Shown: in pieces, positions 26,244 to 37,911 of the stretch
How positions within the stretch are numbered: the stretch's first letter is position 1
Layout of the letters: each line of letters opens with the position of its first letter
DNA from: Reticulitermes speratus
Taxonomy: Eukaryota > Arthropoda > Insecta > Blattodea > Rhinotermitidae
Assembly: GCA_021186555.1 (NCBI GenBank)
Contig: JAJKFL010000008.1
Span: forward strand, 17,477,936 to 17,541,935
Length of the DNA: 64,000 nucleotides
Direction of reading: 5' to 3'
The notes under the pieces: model-generated
The model's database searches: none
Told to the model about the DNA's origin: nothing
The model's input: the letters and a program-made list of their open reading frames with translations, nothing else
Made by a program: the position numbers and the translations under genes

Positions 26244-26284
26244 TTGACTTCATCGTATCTACCTTTGATTTACAGTGAACTCAT

Positions 26285-27794
26285 TCAAGGATTGGATTTT
26301 GATTTTCCAGCCTTCGTTTTTCTTTGTTTGAGCCATTTCTGAAGCAGCTGGGTTGTTAGTGAACCTCCTGCTGGCATATCCTCATCAATGTCATCCTCCT
26401 CTTCCTCTTGTTTCTGCTTTGCACTCCGAGACTGCCGTGTACTTGATGCTTGCTGGTGATGCGACACAGGTGGTTTTGATGGTGGAGGTGGTGGTGAAGC
26501 AGCTGCATAATCACCTTCGTCAGATGATTGATGAGACTGTGGCCACTGAACGTGGTGACTTGATGGCGTTTGAGACATAGATGTTGACAGATCTTGCTCT
26601 GACTGAGGTGGAGTCCTGGAACGTGAGTCAGATCCTTGGTGAAGTGATGGTGCAGATCCTGACCAGTTCTGTGGGGACTGAGATGGGGTTCTAGAATGTG
26701 ACTCGGGCCAGTTTTGTACTCCAGGTGTTACAGAATCTACAGGTGATTGTGATGGAGTTCTTGGAGAGGAGTCAGGCCAGTTGTGAGCAGTGTGTCTCAC
26801 AAAACCAGGATCTGAAGGTGACGACGGTAGTTCTCTTTCTGGACGGACAAGATTAGCATCACGACTATCATAACGCCAATGCCCCACATCAGGTGAAGGT
26901 GACTGTGATGTACCCTCAAATCTTCCAGACTTTCTAGCTCCTGTATCTAAACTTCTGCCGCTTGATACCTTGGTTTTTCCAGCTGCTTTACCTCCAAACA
27001 AATACTTTTCCTTTTCTCCTTCATCGGGCACAGTTGCTGGACTTAGTATTCCTTCACGTCCAAAATGTTTCTGTTTTGGTTCATCCTCTGCTACAGTGAC
27101 ATTTCTCTTTCTTCTCATGCCAACCGTATCTTCTGATGTGGATGCTACTGGCATCATGGGTAGGAGTTTTGCATCCTTAGTACTTCCTTTTCCTGTTTGT
27201 TGTTTCATTCTGAGACTATATTCTGCAGCACCAGGCCTTACTTCAACAGGTTCACCTCGTTCTGTCAGGAGGAATGAGACAGTTGGAATGTGCATGAGGT
27301 CTTCTACATCACTGTCACTTTCGTGATATGTTTCTCTGGGCCTTGCTCTGCGTTTTTGTTCAGGTGTAATGCTTTCCGGTCTTTGACTGATTTCACTCTG
27401 TTCCAAGTATCTCTGTTCACCTGAAGAAGAGTTGCTGTTTTCTTGTTCAGATGTGCGGTGACCTAAATGACGACGACTGTCAGATGGTCTTTGATCTCTA
27501 GTTGGAACACCACGTCGATCTTGATATTTGTCTGAAGATGAATGGTCAGTTGGGTAATGATTGTCAGGTTGGTGTCTTGGAACTCTGTCATGATGTAACT
27601 CAAGATCTGAAGGAAATTGTCTATCTTGTCTTATAGAACTGTCATGTGACTGTCTGTCTGTTGGGAAGTCCCCATTGCGACGGTAACCTTCAGATGTAAT
27701 GCGATCTTCAGGTATTCCTCTACTTCCCATACTGTATCTTCGCCCATTTCCTTCAACCATCAAATCTGGTGTTGAATCTCTGTGGGAAGGGTAC
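26285..27794 (-). CDS. Membrane-protein terminal exon: 503-codon low-complexity tail
   Basis: Acceptor TTTATCAG, stop TGA at 26285-26287. The start in phase 2 joins exactly to the upstream exon (RYPSHRDSTPDLM). The tail is rich in Ser, Pro, Gln, Asp and Arg, with an internal repeat around NWPDSSPRTPSQSP (three to four variants, roughly 27.5-27.2 kb reversed to 26.6-26.8 kb), a PPPPPSKPP run and an acidic EEEEDDIDED run. It ends in a basic QKWLKQRKTKAGKSKSNP. Probably cytosolic and disordered. No known domain recognised. Confidence 0.85.
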
Positions 27795-29010
27795 CTGATA
27801 AATGGAGATGTGTTTGAAGCCAGTATTATTATTTGTTATCATATTTATTATGCTGTAATACAAAGAAATTATTGAGTGTAATCATTTCTTCATGTCTTTA
27901 TGGCATAAATTCATACTATGATAGATCTTTTGGAATATAATTGGACTGCTGACGTATTGTATTTGTCAGTTTATTTCATAACTTATATCTGTTGTATTTG
28001 GAACCCAAAAATTCAGCACCCTTGCCACAAATGCCTATGTCTTGTCCTTGTGTTAGACCAGTTTATTCCAATTCACATCACAACACCCCCTTCTGTATTA
28101 TCCTTCCAGCTATACTTTTCCGTTCCAAATGGTCAATTACCTGATACAATTTTACAAAATATTCTGATGTGCATGATGTGGAGTCTGCTACATTTTGGCC
28201 ACTCAGAAGATATTTAATTGCTCTGATTGTACTCTAACTTACAAACACAAAGCTAAATATACTCCTCAGACAGGATGATGGGCTCCACTGTCATAGCTGT
28301 TACCATACCTAAGATCACCATCGTCTGCCCACTTCCGTGTCTTCAGGGATGACCTCAGTTCTCCAATAACCTTATCTCCATTACGAACTCGATGTACTTT
28401 ATCCAGGAGATCAATTGAACTGGAGGCAGTATCTGTCTGAGTAGCCTTGTGAAGCCGTTCTGTTCGAGGACGTTTAGGTCTGCTCAGCCCAATATCCAGG
28501 AGGAAGAGTAGCCCAGTAACAAGTGCGAGTGTCCCAAGAACAGCAGCATTGTCCACCAGCTCTGGAGGCACTGAATCCAATGACGCATATACCAGGCTTC
28601 CAACAATGATAAAAAGGAGAGCTCCCATACCAAGGAAGAACTTTTCCTGTAATTCAGAAAGATAATTCACAAATAAGTAATATTGCATTAGTCTTCAAGG
28701 TAAATAGTCATAGTGATAAATTTCACATTATATTCTCCATGCATTCTGATATCAAATCACAAATTAAAAAACCAACAAACACACTGTATTTCCACAAGTA
28801 TAGTCTAATGCCCCTACATTGTTTCAGCTTTACCAAGCCATCATCAGGGGGTCCAAGGTTTACATATACTTAGCATCCATTATTTTCGTCCAATAACATA
28901 ACATATATCACACATAAAACAAGCTTTGTTATCACTAGTAGACTGGAGCACATTCACTATCTGTTATTTTGCATATAAAATCTTGGGTATGGGATGCATA
29001 TACCTTCTAT

Positions 29011-29056
<46 letters not shown>

Positions 29057-31738
29057 TAAAAGTTTAAAAGGTTTTTAAGATTGCATCTTCCACATATGTT
29101 TGTTACAACTTCTTGGCAGTTTTTTGTGTACAGATTATCCAATTAGAGTTGAACATATCCTGTATTTTGTAGTTATGTGTCCTGTGTTGTGATTTGTACT
29201 GACTCATGACAAATGAGACAGATAGCAGATAGTGAATGTACTCCAGTCTACTAGTGATAACGAAGCTTGTTTTATGTGTGATATATGTTATGTTATTGGA
29301 CGAAAATAATGGATGCTAAGTATATGTAAACCTTGGACCCACTGATGATTGGTAAAGCTGAAACATGTGTAGGGGCATTAGACTATACTTGTGGAAATAC
29401 AGTGCATTTGTTGGTTTTTTAATTTGTGATTGGAGTCATAGTGGTAGTTATTTCTGTGCTTAGGAGCCTCATCATAAAGATGTATGTGGAGATGTTAGAG
29501 TAATGCTCCATGCATTCTACACAGAAGTGTTAGGTGGTGTTTAGAGGTCAGCTAAGTACCCCAGCCATCTTTACCCTGAGGACAAGCCCTTGATACCTAT
29601 TGGATGTGAGGCAAGTGTTCTTGAAGACAGGCATTTTCCATTTTTCTGCTGGTAACAGAACCTTAGCCATCCAAGCTGTAGCCAGATATTTTACTGACTC
29701 AACTATCATGACTTGAACATAAGTGGTGTATGAACATAAGTGGTCTATAAACAGAAGTTATGTTAGCTGTATATTGTGATGCAAGTGACAAAGGTGTTGC
29801 CATGGGTGTTGCAAGGCATTGGGCATGAACTGATATACCCATCCTGTAGGAGAGAGGCTTAATTCAGCCTTTAAAGGTTTATACCAATGTACTGTAATAG
29901 ACTTGACTGATATTTCAGACATTGTCCAACATCTCAGGGTAAAAAGCCAACAGAGTTTCGGAGGGTGGATTTGTCTCGATCTTTAGGTTGGAAGGGGGGG
30001 GGGGGGGGGGTGAGAAGTGGTTAGTTAATGTGCAAAATTCCATTCTGCCTAAGCAAAACTACATGGCTCACTGACTCACCATTTTTCTGCCATTTCTTAG
30101 CTCGCCACAGAGGTAACCAATAAGAAGACCCAATGTGATGATGATATAACTGCCAAATACGACGTCTGTAAAGAAGTCTCCATTTTGTTCCCACGTGACG
30201 TTGTTGAGCAAAGGCCATTCTTGAGACAGCTTCTTCAGAAGGTAAAACGTGTGGAAGGCCTCCTCGTCCGTCACTCTCTTGTAGATGATACATGTGCAGC
30301 ACAGGAGCTGTGGGAAAGAAATCCAAGTTTTGAGCTTCATGTCTGACTTAACAGCATTTAAAGTGTAAGGAGTTGTGACATAAAACAATTCTCTGCATAA
30401 CAGGTTAGTTGGAAGACTTTAAATTTCCTGTGTACCAAAAATATAAATATACATACATTATATTACAAGATATAAAGCTATAACTGTATCTGTTTTATAT
30501 ATGACAATGAACTTGGTCTTTTATCCTAAGGAAAGAAGATGGATAGAGAGGGGTTGAGGAAAAGTTCTGATGAGAATATCTGGAGCTAACTCAGCCCAAC
30601 ACTATGACTACAAAAATTTATTTAAAAAGACCACTAAGAAGACTGTGTGTGAGTGTGTGTGTGTGTCACAAAAGCCCCTCTCGGACGTAGCCACAGTGAT
30701 GGTCTGGACATTTTTGGAAAACAAATCTGTGGCCTCTGTCAGGAATCAAAGCACGGTTTCTCGGTTCTCCAGCCCCATGGTCTAGACACATGCCGACTAC
30801 GCTGTCACAGATTCCACAGATGGGAAAATATTAAACAGGCAATTGGGTTGTGAGCGCATGAATTCACTCAGGAGAGAGTTAAATGGTTAACTTTTGTAAT
30901 GACGGTACTCCATAATGATGTCAGATATAAGGATGTAATTTCATACTAGGGCTGCTTGGTTGCAAGGTACTATATCCGCCTCATTTCTGGCAGGGTCAGG
31001 GATTTCATCCCTTTCTATTCCAATAGAGCCCTTCCAGCTTTTTATCCACTGGGCAGTGGGAATTCTTTCACGGGGCGAATGTGCCCTGGACATTCACCAG
31101 ACCACACCCACTGTCTAATACCAAGGTATAGAATGTGACTGCAAGAAATGGGCATTTGAATTTTCAGTCTAACACAGCTGTATATTAATTAAGGCTTAGC
31201 TACATATTTCGGTCCCTATTTGAACCATCATCAGGCTGTTACATAAAACTTTTAAAAACAAAGGGAAAAGCATGTACAACTTCGTTGTGAAATCTCACAA
31301 TTGAAGTGTATACCATATTTTGTGTTGGCTTTTACGTTTATAGTGTAAGATCTTACAAATGAAGTGTATACCATATTTTGTGTTGGCTTTTACGTTTATA
31401 GTGTGAGATCTTACAAATGAAGTGTGTATTTTGTGTAGGCAGGCACACCTGTATCTATTGCTATACACAGCGAAAGTGAATCCACGTCTGCAGTATAAGT
31501 ATTACATGTAAACCGCTTTAGGTCGGGGAGTTCGACATTACATTTGTGCGCAATTTCCTTCGAGGGATGTTCTTAAATACGCCATTAATTTGAACCTGTG
31601 TTTTGCTATCCAACTGTTATAGAGGGCTATTTCCACAGATGTAAATATCACCACGGACATCCCCACTAAGGCAGCGAAAACAAGCCACAGAGACGTAGGC
31701 GATAAAAGTGCCCGATGTTTCTCTCTGCTAATTTTCAT
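26285..31738 (-). CDS. Four-span membrane protein with long Ser/Pro/Gln-rich cytosolic tail (unnamed)
   Basis: Exons in order of transcription: first (31738 to about 31590), then 30307-30080, 28646-28309 and 27794-26285. Predicted membrane spans: LWLVFAALVGMSVVIF in the first exon, FGSYIIITLGLLIGYL in the second, FFLGMGALLFIIVGSLV and AVLGTLALVTGLLFLLDIGL in the third. The loop with NVTW between spans 1 and 2 has an N-glycosylation sequon. A roughly 500-residue hydrophilic tail follows. The layout resembles four-span MARVEL- or snakeskin-like proteins of insect epithelia, but I do not recognise the gene. The join between the first exon and 30307 is out of phase, so a small exon is probably missing from this model. 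Confidence 0.72.
28309..28646 (-). CDS. Membrane-protein exon with TM3 and TM4
   Basis: Acceptor AATTACAG, donor CTTAG|GTATGG, ending in phase 2 so that AG+G encodes Arg at the join to the tail exon. Read-through past this donor would add RYGNSYDSGAHHPV and stop at 28266, giving a short-tailed form. Confidence 0.82.
28757..29431. mobile_element. Long-arm foldback element, family F-1 (675 bp)
   Basis: Inverted arms of about 210 bp (28757-28968 and 29222-29431) are roughly 90 percent alike. Outer ends are ATCACAAATTAAAAAACCAA and its complement. The loop holds (TA)n(TG)n at 29015-29057. Internal motif CCCCTACATTGTTTCAGC...CCATCATCAGGGGG is shared with the element at 59793-60230. No coding capacity. 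It lies in an intron of the membrane-protein gene. Confidence 0.8.
29994..30010 (+). repeat. G17 homopolymer
   Basis: Run of 17 G, reading C17 for the minus-strand gene, in the intron about 70 bp past a coding exon. A similar run (about 18 G) lies at 51641-51658 inside a SINE. Both are positions where assembled length is unreliable. Confidence 0.8.
30080..30307 (-). CDS. Membrane-protein exon with extracellular loop and TM2
   Basis: Acceptor TTTCCCACAG, donor GTGAGT, 76 codons, phase 0 at both ends. Encodes LLCCTCIIYKRVTDEEAFH, NNVTWEQNGDFFTD and a hydrophobic span ending CGELRNGRKM. A 17-G run lies about 70 bp past the donor. Confidence 0.8.
31285..31440 (+). repeat. 58-bp tandem repeat (about 2.5 copies)
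   Basis: Unit begins near TGAAGTGTATACCATATTTT, repeating at 31302, 31360 and 31418 (period 58). The first two units are nearly identical. A foldback-like CCATCATCAGGC segment lies just upstream (31230). Confidence 0.8.
31590..31738 (-). CDS. Membrane-protein exon 1 (start, TM1)
   Basis: The chosen start MKISREKHRALL at 31738 has A at -3 and directly precedes the first hydrophobic span. The frame is open upstream to 31849 (MNPPPRPR...), so a longer N-terminus is possible. A likely donor is CACAG|GTTCAA after ...NSWIAKH (phase 2). Another is GGC|GTATTT shortly after. Both leave phase 2, while the next recognised exon starts in phase 0. The exact 3' edge is uncertain. Confidence 0.6.
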
Positions 31739-32059
31739 ATTCTCCTCTCTCGCCCTCTGGCCTACGGCAGCCAGCGGAAATATGAATACGCTACAAGAGG
31801 AAGCGGCACAATTCGCGGAAGATGTACGGGGGCGGGGTGGTGGATTCATGGGGCTTCTTATTTCCGTGGTCTCAGTATACGAGTAGTGTCGAGGACTGTA
31901 CTTGCACGCTTCCTATATGCCTTCAGACTTTGTTAGGACTACGGAGTCCACCCCCATGACAAGTGTGTTCCAGTTACCACGGCATGGGGCGTCCTCGCGT
32001 TGCGGATGGAAGAACGGCCTCCGGATATGGAAGGTAGCTGCGAATACATTGAATAAGCA

Positions 32060-32353
32060 GTCGCGGGAACCGACAAGGGGTGATCCTCCAGCTTGGGTGT
32101 TGGGCGAGGTGCTAACAACTCCTCACCGTAAAAAATTACCACGTTACGAAGCATATCACAAAGCCTCGGACCTGGACTGATTCTTTGGTACAACCTATGG
32201 CTCAGGATAGGGACAGGTGGCGGGCTGTTGTGAATGAGGTAATGAACCTTCGGGTTTCATAAAATGCGGGGAATATCTTGACTAGCTGAGGACCTGTTAG
32301 CTTCTCAAGAAGGACTCTGCTCCATGGAGTTAGTTAGTTAGTTAGTTAGTTAT
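32060..32353 (+). mobile_element. RTE-type LINE, internally deleted copy with (GTTA)n tail
   Basis: The 3' part reads [17 protein letters not shown] then stop, the usual C-terminus of insect RTE-like reverse transcriptases. A 3' UTR follows with CTTCTCAAGAAGGACTCTGC and a (GTTA) tail at 32331-32353. Upstream GGGCGAGGTGCTAACAACTC looks like 5' UTR, so most of the body is deleted. Confidence 0.75.
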
Positions 32354-33019
32354 GCATCCACCCTTACATGTACTGTTCATTACGTCATAGCCAGCCGGAG
32401 TTAAATGGATGAATGAGCAGGCCTTGCATGTAGGTTCACCTCACGACTTCCTCGGCCTCGGAGGTTACCTTCTTGATTATCATCACTTATTACTGTTAGG
32501 AATGGACGTGTTTCCATTGTGATGACAGAGACTATTTCGCAATGTTGTATAATTCACATCAGCCTTTTCCCACAGACTCGTGCAACGCGTAATAACAACG
32601 AGTAGAAAATAGGCAAGAAACACTATAAAATAGAAAGTCGCATTTCTGTGCTACAAATTTTTGTACACAGAGTCTGGAAAGAATCTGCAGCATGTCTTGG
32701 TTTGGAAGCTTCCTCCTGTGTGCAGAAACAACAGGAATTGTTTTGTATTTGGCAATGCTGTCATCAGCTCAGGCTGTACAGCGCTAAATAAAAGGAATTT
32801 AGAACAAGAAAGGGTGTGTGCAGAAGGGGTTATGGCCTAATTTGAGGCACAATCACATTTTACTGATGAGAGTGAGGAAAGTCAAGAAAAGCCTCTATCA
32901 GGATAGCCGCTCTGTGCCGTCAGATACGATCCCGGTACCTCCCAAATAAGAAGTAGAAATGCTGATGATGTTAAGCTGACAGCTGTAACATAACCTTCTA
33001 TGGCACTTATGTAACATAA

Positions 33020-33535
33020 GACAGGCACTGTACTCGTATTTATAAACGTTACATTGAGGCGCGTTCGCGTAACCATTCTTGCCGTGGAAAAGCAATAAGT
33101 ATTACATATTCAGAGTGTGTGTCAGTAGCCTTAGTTATCCAGCATGCAAAGCGCGTGCACCGTATTATATTGCTATCTGTGGCCTGTCCGGCTGTAAAAT
33201 TTTTTCCCTTATTGTCTCGTAAACGGCACGATTTTCGAAAAAAAAAAATGTGTTCTGATTTTCTCTACAAATTTTGTCTGAAACATTTCTCAAGAAGAAT
33301 TGAGCGAGATATTATCATAAATGTACATACGTCTTCATGTAAAGTACCCGTTATTCTTGTCAGATTTCAATGAAACTTGAATTTTCCCGATAGATTTTCG
33401 AAAAATACTCAAATATAAAATTTAATAAAAATCCGTCCAGTGGGAGTCGAGTTGTTCCATGCGCACAGATAGACAGACAAATGGACTTGACGAAGGTAAC
33501 AGTCGCTTTTTGAAATTTTGCGAACTCGCTTAAGA
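33020..33535 (+). mobile_element. 0.5 kb TIR element 'GCG', copy 1
   Basis: Left part GAGGCGCGTTCGCGTAACCA, right part TTTTGCGAACTCGC: inverted GGCGCGTTCGC ends. Interior conserved blocks include GGAAAAGCAATAAGTATTAC, AAACGGCACGATTTTCG, CATGTAAAGTACCCGTTATT and a (GACA)n stretch before the right end. Confidence 0.7.
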
Positions 33536-33549
33536 AGTAAGGTTGTCTA

Positions 33550-33820
33550 GGCCACTAAGACGTATGGGGGAATGGACGTATAACCCCACTAATTCTTAAC
33601 CCAGCAATTTGATAGAGATGAGTGGCCAGGTTCGCGCTCCGGCTGCTTTACCGCGCGGAAAGCGCCTCAAGTGCCTATTAAATAGGAGACCGGGTGAAAC
33701 CCAGAGCGGGTCTGGACGCTTTGGGGTAGACAAGAGTCACCCGTAACTGGCAAGGACCCACGATTTCCTGCCTGTCCAGCACGCAGCTTAGCCACTATAA
33801 TGACTTGAACCCCGGCTCTT
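33550..33820 (-). mobile_element. SINE family A, diverged
   Basis: Reverse order as in other minus copies: GGAATGGACGTATAACCCCA, GCTTTACCGCGCGGAAAG, GACTTGAACCCCGGC. Confidence 0.55.
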
Positions 33821-34263
33821 CCATTGCCCGTGTTCCTTTACAAGACAATAAATTAGGCCAGAAACTAAATATCAGCACTAACATTAGTGCATGGTACACT
33901 ATACGAGTATGTAACATACTGCGTTAGTGCGTAATAATTGTCTTCAAAATTATGCGTGAAATACACCGAGTGTTTAACGCGTATTATACTCGTATTGGTG
34001 GTGATAAAAATGTAAACATTTTAAGTCAAACCGTACGCCCACGGGCACCTTGATGCCTTCCGAATGTTGTTTTGGCAGATAGTAAACATTTTAAAATTTA
34101 AGCTTACCTAATAATTTCGTTATTGGCCCTTTAAGATCGGAAGGCAGGTGTTGAGTTGCTCTGTGTCAACTGAATCTCTGTCCAGTGTCATGTTTACACT
34201 GTTCTCGGATGTCCCAACAATTGAGATTGTCGGTTCTAAACAGTAGTGTCATTTTATATAACA

Positions 34264-34345
34264 AGACAGGCAACGCACGTGTAACGTAACATTGTTGCGC
34301 GTTCGCGTAACCATTGTTGCAGTGGAAACACAACAATGTATTAAT
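34264..34345 (+). mobile_element. TIR element 'GCG', left-end fragment
   Basis: Only the left 80 bp is kept: AGACAGGCAACGCACGTGTA, then GCGCGTTCGCGTAACCATTG. Nothing of the right half follows. Confidence 0.65.
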
Positions 34346-35130
34346 ATTTTAGTTCCAGTCTTTTTCTTTCGGTAAATTCGTACTCTGCCCGTTGTGAACT
34401 GAAGGGCTTACTACATCAACATGACAAATCACGCCATCTCAATTTGACAGCAGAATATTTTTAGCTTTATTTAAGTTCTACAATCACAATATTCTATTAA
34501 ATATCAAACATTAGATACAATATTTTTCATCAATCGTTTGTTTCACCTGACGTACCGAAGTAGCCTAACTCTATCTGAAACATGCCAAAGAGTGGGAAAC
34601 TCTTTTGTTAAAAGTGTGACTTGTGTTAAAGCAGTGAGCCCTTAAATTATAAGTTTCAACAAGTTCGTCATTCAAAAATGGCAGGTGATCCCTGGTCTAT
34701 ATGGGCCAATACCGAGCAACATTCGGGCTATGCGTTACGGGCTATGAGCAGGCGAGTAGACAAACCAAAGACGGCATGTGCGAAGAAGCCTGAAGTCAGC
34801 CATTTCAACTTTATTTACGTCACGTTTCGTGATAATGATTATGGCTCCCTCTTATCAGTAAGCGAAGCGGTTACTAAATGCGTAGTGAGACAAAGGACAA
34901 GTGCTATAATAGCTTCACTTCCGTGCTTGAATGTGTGTACATGTCCTTTCACTTTGCAAACCAGATACAGTGAACACTCTAAAGCTGGTCACCTGCCGAT
35001 GATTGACCGCACCGTCACAGAACCGGCAAGACTATATTACTTTGCATGTGACCAACGACAGGTGGACGCCATTGGAGGGTAGGAAGTTGGCAATTCAGGC
35101 ATGTCCCTCCAGCCTCGGATTTTGGAAAAG

Positions 35131-35216
35131 AACTAACACTAACTCCATGGAGCAGAGTCCTTCTTGAGAAGCTAACAGTTCGTCAGCTAGACAAGAAATT
35201 CCCCGCGTTTTATGGT
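35131..35216 (-). mobile_element. RTE-type LINE 3' tail fragment
   Basis: Complement of the 3' UTR in 32060-32353: AACTCCATGGAGCAGAGTCC, CTTGAGAAGCTAACAGTTCG, preceded by ACTAAC repeats (tail). Confidence 0.7.
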
Positions 35217-36280
35217 TTTGGAAAAGAAAGTAAATAAAAATTTAAAACATTAAATATAAACAAGGAAATATTCCAAAGATTGAAATTATATTTAAAACAT
35301 TTGTTTTTCTATTCTGAACACAAAAGCGCTTAACAACTTCCTTAACAGGCCCTGTAAAATATCTTTAAAGAGCGCTGTAAGGAAATGTCTTGGCTGCCCC
35401 TTCCCGCTTTGAAAAATTCCTGGTGGCTTCTGTGTTGGCCGCCAGTCTTGCGCCTTCTTTGCCATCTTGCTTTTAGTTCACACATTTTAACCCTTCTATG
35501 TTAACTACACAGACAAAGATACTTTTGTACCATCTGTACAAATACATATCTCTTCGCCCATCTGCTAAATATACTTTTTCTTTCTACCGATAGTTAGCAC
35601 CTGCAATCTTTTATTCAGTTTTCCACTGGCTTGCTATTTTTCGATTTTTCAAAATCGTAAGTATAAATATTTGCCACATTCCTTAAGATCCATTGAGTTT
35701 AGTTGTGTATGTGGCATTGTCACTGGGCGTGGGGTCAAAAACAAAATAGAGGTCGTTCCTTTTATTCTTGCCCTGAGCACCGCAGCTGTCACGGGATGTC
35801 TCGGCGGATGCAGGCTTTCTAAGTGAAGGACGATGCTGTGCTCGGTACAGTGATAAAAGAAACATTCTGTAATTCTTCAAAGGGCTTAACTCTGTGATAA
35901 AAATTTAACGGAAGACAATAGTTAAGTACGCAGCTGCTATAGATAACAAAATGGGACACTTTAACGGCTGGGTTTCAGGGGAGCCACAGGTGGCCGACAT
36001 AAACACGTTTCCTTGTATCAACCGCGGCCACGACAGCACATGGGTCGCCCGTCGCTCGGATTCGAGACACGTGTTGGTGAGGTTGCGAATAAAGTCATTC
36101 TTGAGAAGCTGACAATTCCACAGCTGGTCAGCAAATTCCTCGCCTTTTACGTGGGCCGAAAAATTCTCTGACGTGTTTCCACCAATGATTCCGATCGTGA
36201 GCCTCATGAATCCACTCCACACCTTCACACGCCATTCCTCAAACAGCTGTCTTAACATTATCTTCCTGTCACTGCAAGTA

Positions 36281-36416
36281 ACTGCATGGAACAGAATCCT
36301 TCTTGAGAAGCTAGCAGGTCGTCAGCTAGTCAAGAAATTCCCCCCATTTTATGGAACCCGAAGGTTCATTACCGCATTCACAAGAGCCCGCCACCTGTCC
36401 CTGTCCTGAGCCATAT
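36281..36416 (-). mobile_element. RTE-type LINE 3' end fragment
   Basis: Covers the 3' UTR and last codons on the minus strand ([14 protein letters not shown] end). The plus-strand frame over it ([20 protein letters not shown]) is the antisense reading and not a gene. Confidence 0.75.
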
Positions 36417-37309
36417 AGAAAAGTAAATAAGCGAACGTAGAATGTTCAAGTGTTGTGTTTGTCTGGACAATAAATCGGTATTTATTATCTTCCCATTTAC
36501 ATCTGAGTACTTAAGTTGCCCCAAAATCTTCCAGTTTCTTCCATGCATAATGCATGTTCCCTCGTAACCTTCATTTGATCACCCTCGTTATATTAAGTTA
36601 ATATTATAGGACTGTGAGCACTATATATTATGCGTTGCGTCTTTTCTGCCGTTTCATATTCGAAAAAGAACACAATATTTCGGAAGTCAGATTTGTTTAC
36701 TTCCTCAGATCAAATAATAGGAAGACACCTACGAATCGCATCTGACACAGAGCGGTATTCAAAGCCTGCCTTTCACCTGATGTCGGATGCAGACACATTT
36801 CTTTCTGGATACGAGACGAGGCAGAGTCACCAATCAGAAAGAGCCACGTCTGTTTATCAACTGCTCAACAATTACTACGTACGACGTGACCGATTCATAC
36901 TGTCAATGAATATGCTGAGAACTGCCATTAAGGACAACAATGACGATTTGCTGCCGTTTTCTTGACTTGCCGCTGTTATGCCTATTGTTGCCACTTATTG
37001 CTACAAAGCTTGGTAGCAGGAATGGAGACGAATTTTCCGCTAAACTCTCTGAAATCTCCGAGAGGTTACACCCGTGTATTACAGTGCTGGGTACATCCTG
37101 TGACTCAGAGCCGATGACACATGGCACTTCAGTTCGCTGTTTCACAACCCACAGAACAATTATAAGCGTGTCGTGAATTTGGGCGCAAGAACGATTCCAT
37201 GCATTAAGAATCCTTCTTTAGACGCTGATAACCGCTCATACGGTCAAGAAATGTTTCTACTTTTGTTGAACCGTGTTCTCAAGGGCCATAGATCCACGCT
37301 TTACCCAAA

Positions 37310-37700
37310 GCCTTACACCCTTTTTTTAAAACACATTTTAATATTATTTTCCTATCCATGTCTGGGTATCTTACGTGATCTTCTCTCTTTAGATTTTCGG
37401 GCAAGAATTTTATGTGCATTTATAAAATCTTTCCATGTGTGCTACATGCCCTGCTCATCTTGGGCCCATTTTTTGTTTATTTAATCACTCTAATGATCTA
37501 TAATGAACAGTGGAAATTATGGAGCTCCTCATTATGCAATTTTCTCAAACCTCCTTTTGCTTCCTCCGTCTTCCGTACATATATAGGGGCATTATTTTAT
37601 CTCACAACTGTCGCTAGTCACACCCCATCATCTCACGTAACTTATAGAAACTTGAAGGGCAATGAGATGTATTTGTTAGATGTAACGCGTGCTTGCGAGC
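37310..37700 (-). mobile_element. Decayed RTE-type LINE coding fragment
   Basis: Plus-strand readings such as PKPYTLFLKHILILFSYPCL and FRARILCAFIKSFHVCYMPC resemble the antisense reading of the RTE reverse-transcriptase C-terminal half. Old and interrupted. Similarity judged from memory only. Confidence 0.4.
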
Positions 37701-37728
37701 CGAAAGAAAATTTTACGTCGCCTTCTTT

Positions 37729-37893
37729 GAATACGGTGAGTAGAAGCCTAATATCAAGTGATATATATTGAATACGGTGAGTAGAACCCTAATATCAAGT
37801 GATATATATTGAATACGGTGAGTAGAACCCTAATATCAAGTGATATATATTGAATACGGTGAGTAGAACCCTAATATCAAGTGATATATATTG
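37729..37893 (+). repeat. 41-bp tandem repeat, 4 copies
   Basis: Unit starts GAATACGGTGAGTAGAACCC and ends in a near-palindrome AATATCAAGTGATATATATT. Starts at 37729, 37770, 37811 and 37852. Copies differ at only one base (AAGCC/AACCC). Confidence 0.92.
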
Positions 37894-37911
37894 AACTACA
37901 AGGCAAGCAAT

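Larger units (their letters stand above)
19646..26284. other. Myosin 3' UTR and convergent intergenic region
   Basis: No coding exon could be supported. It holds fragments sharing the foldback motifs (GCCTCCATCTTCA near 21366; GTGAGAACTT near 21500 and 24505), a (GT) microsatellite at 23213-23241 and one SINE (24648-24890). The genes on either side are transcribed toward each other. Confidence 0.55.

Noticed and set aside
26353..27326. Plus-strand frames over the membrane-protein tail
   Set aside because: Shadows of the 503-codon minus-strand exon, which splices in phase with the upstream exons.
34678..35082. 134-codon plus-strand frame
   Set aside because: No recognisable domain, no splice context and it lies among repeats. 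Ordinary length for chance in this GC-richer block.
36281..36416. Plus-strand 'hypothetical protein' frame with [12 protein letters not shown]
   Set aside because: It is the antisense reading of the conserved RTE reverse-transcriptase C-terminus. The same applies at 51862-52182.
36630..36965. 111-codon plus-strand frame
   Set aside because: Looks protein-like in composition but has no known motif or supporting exon structure. Overlaps a similarly long frame on the other strand.
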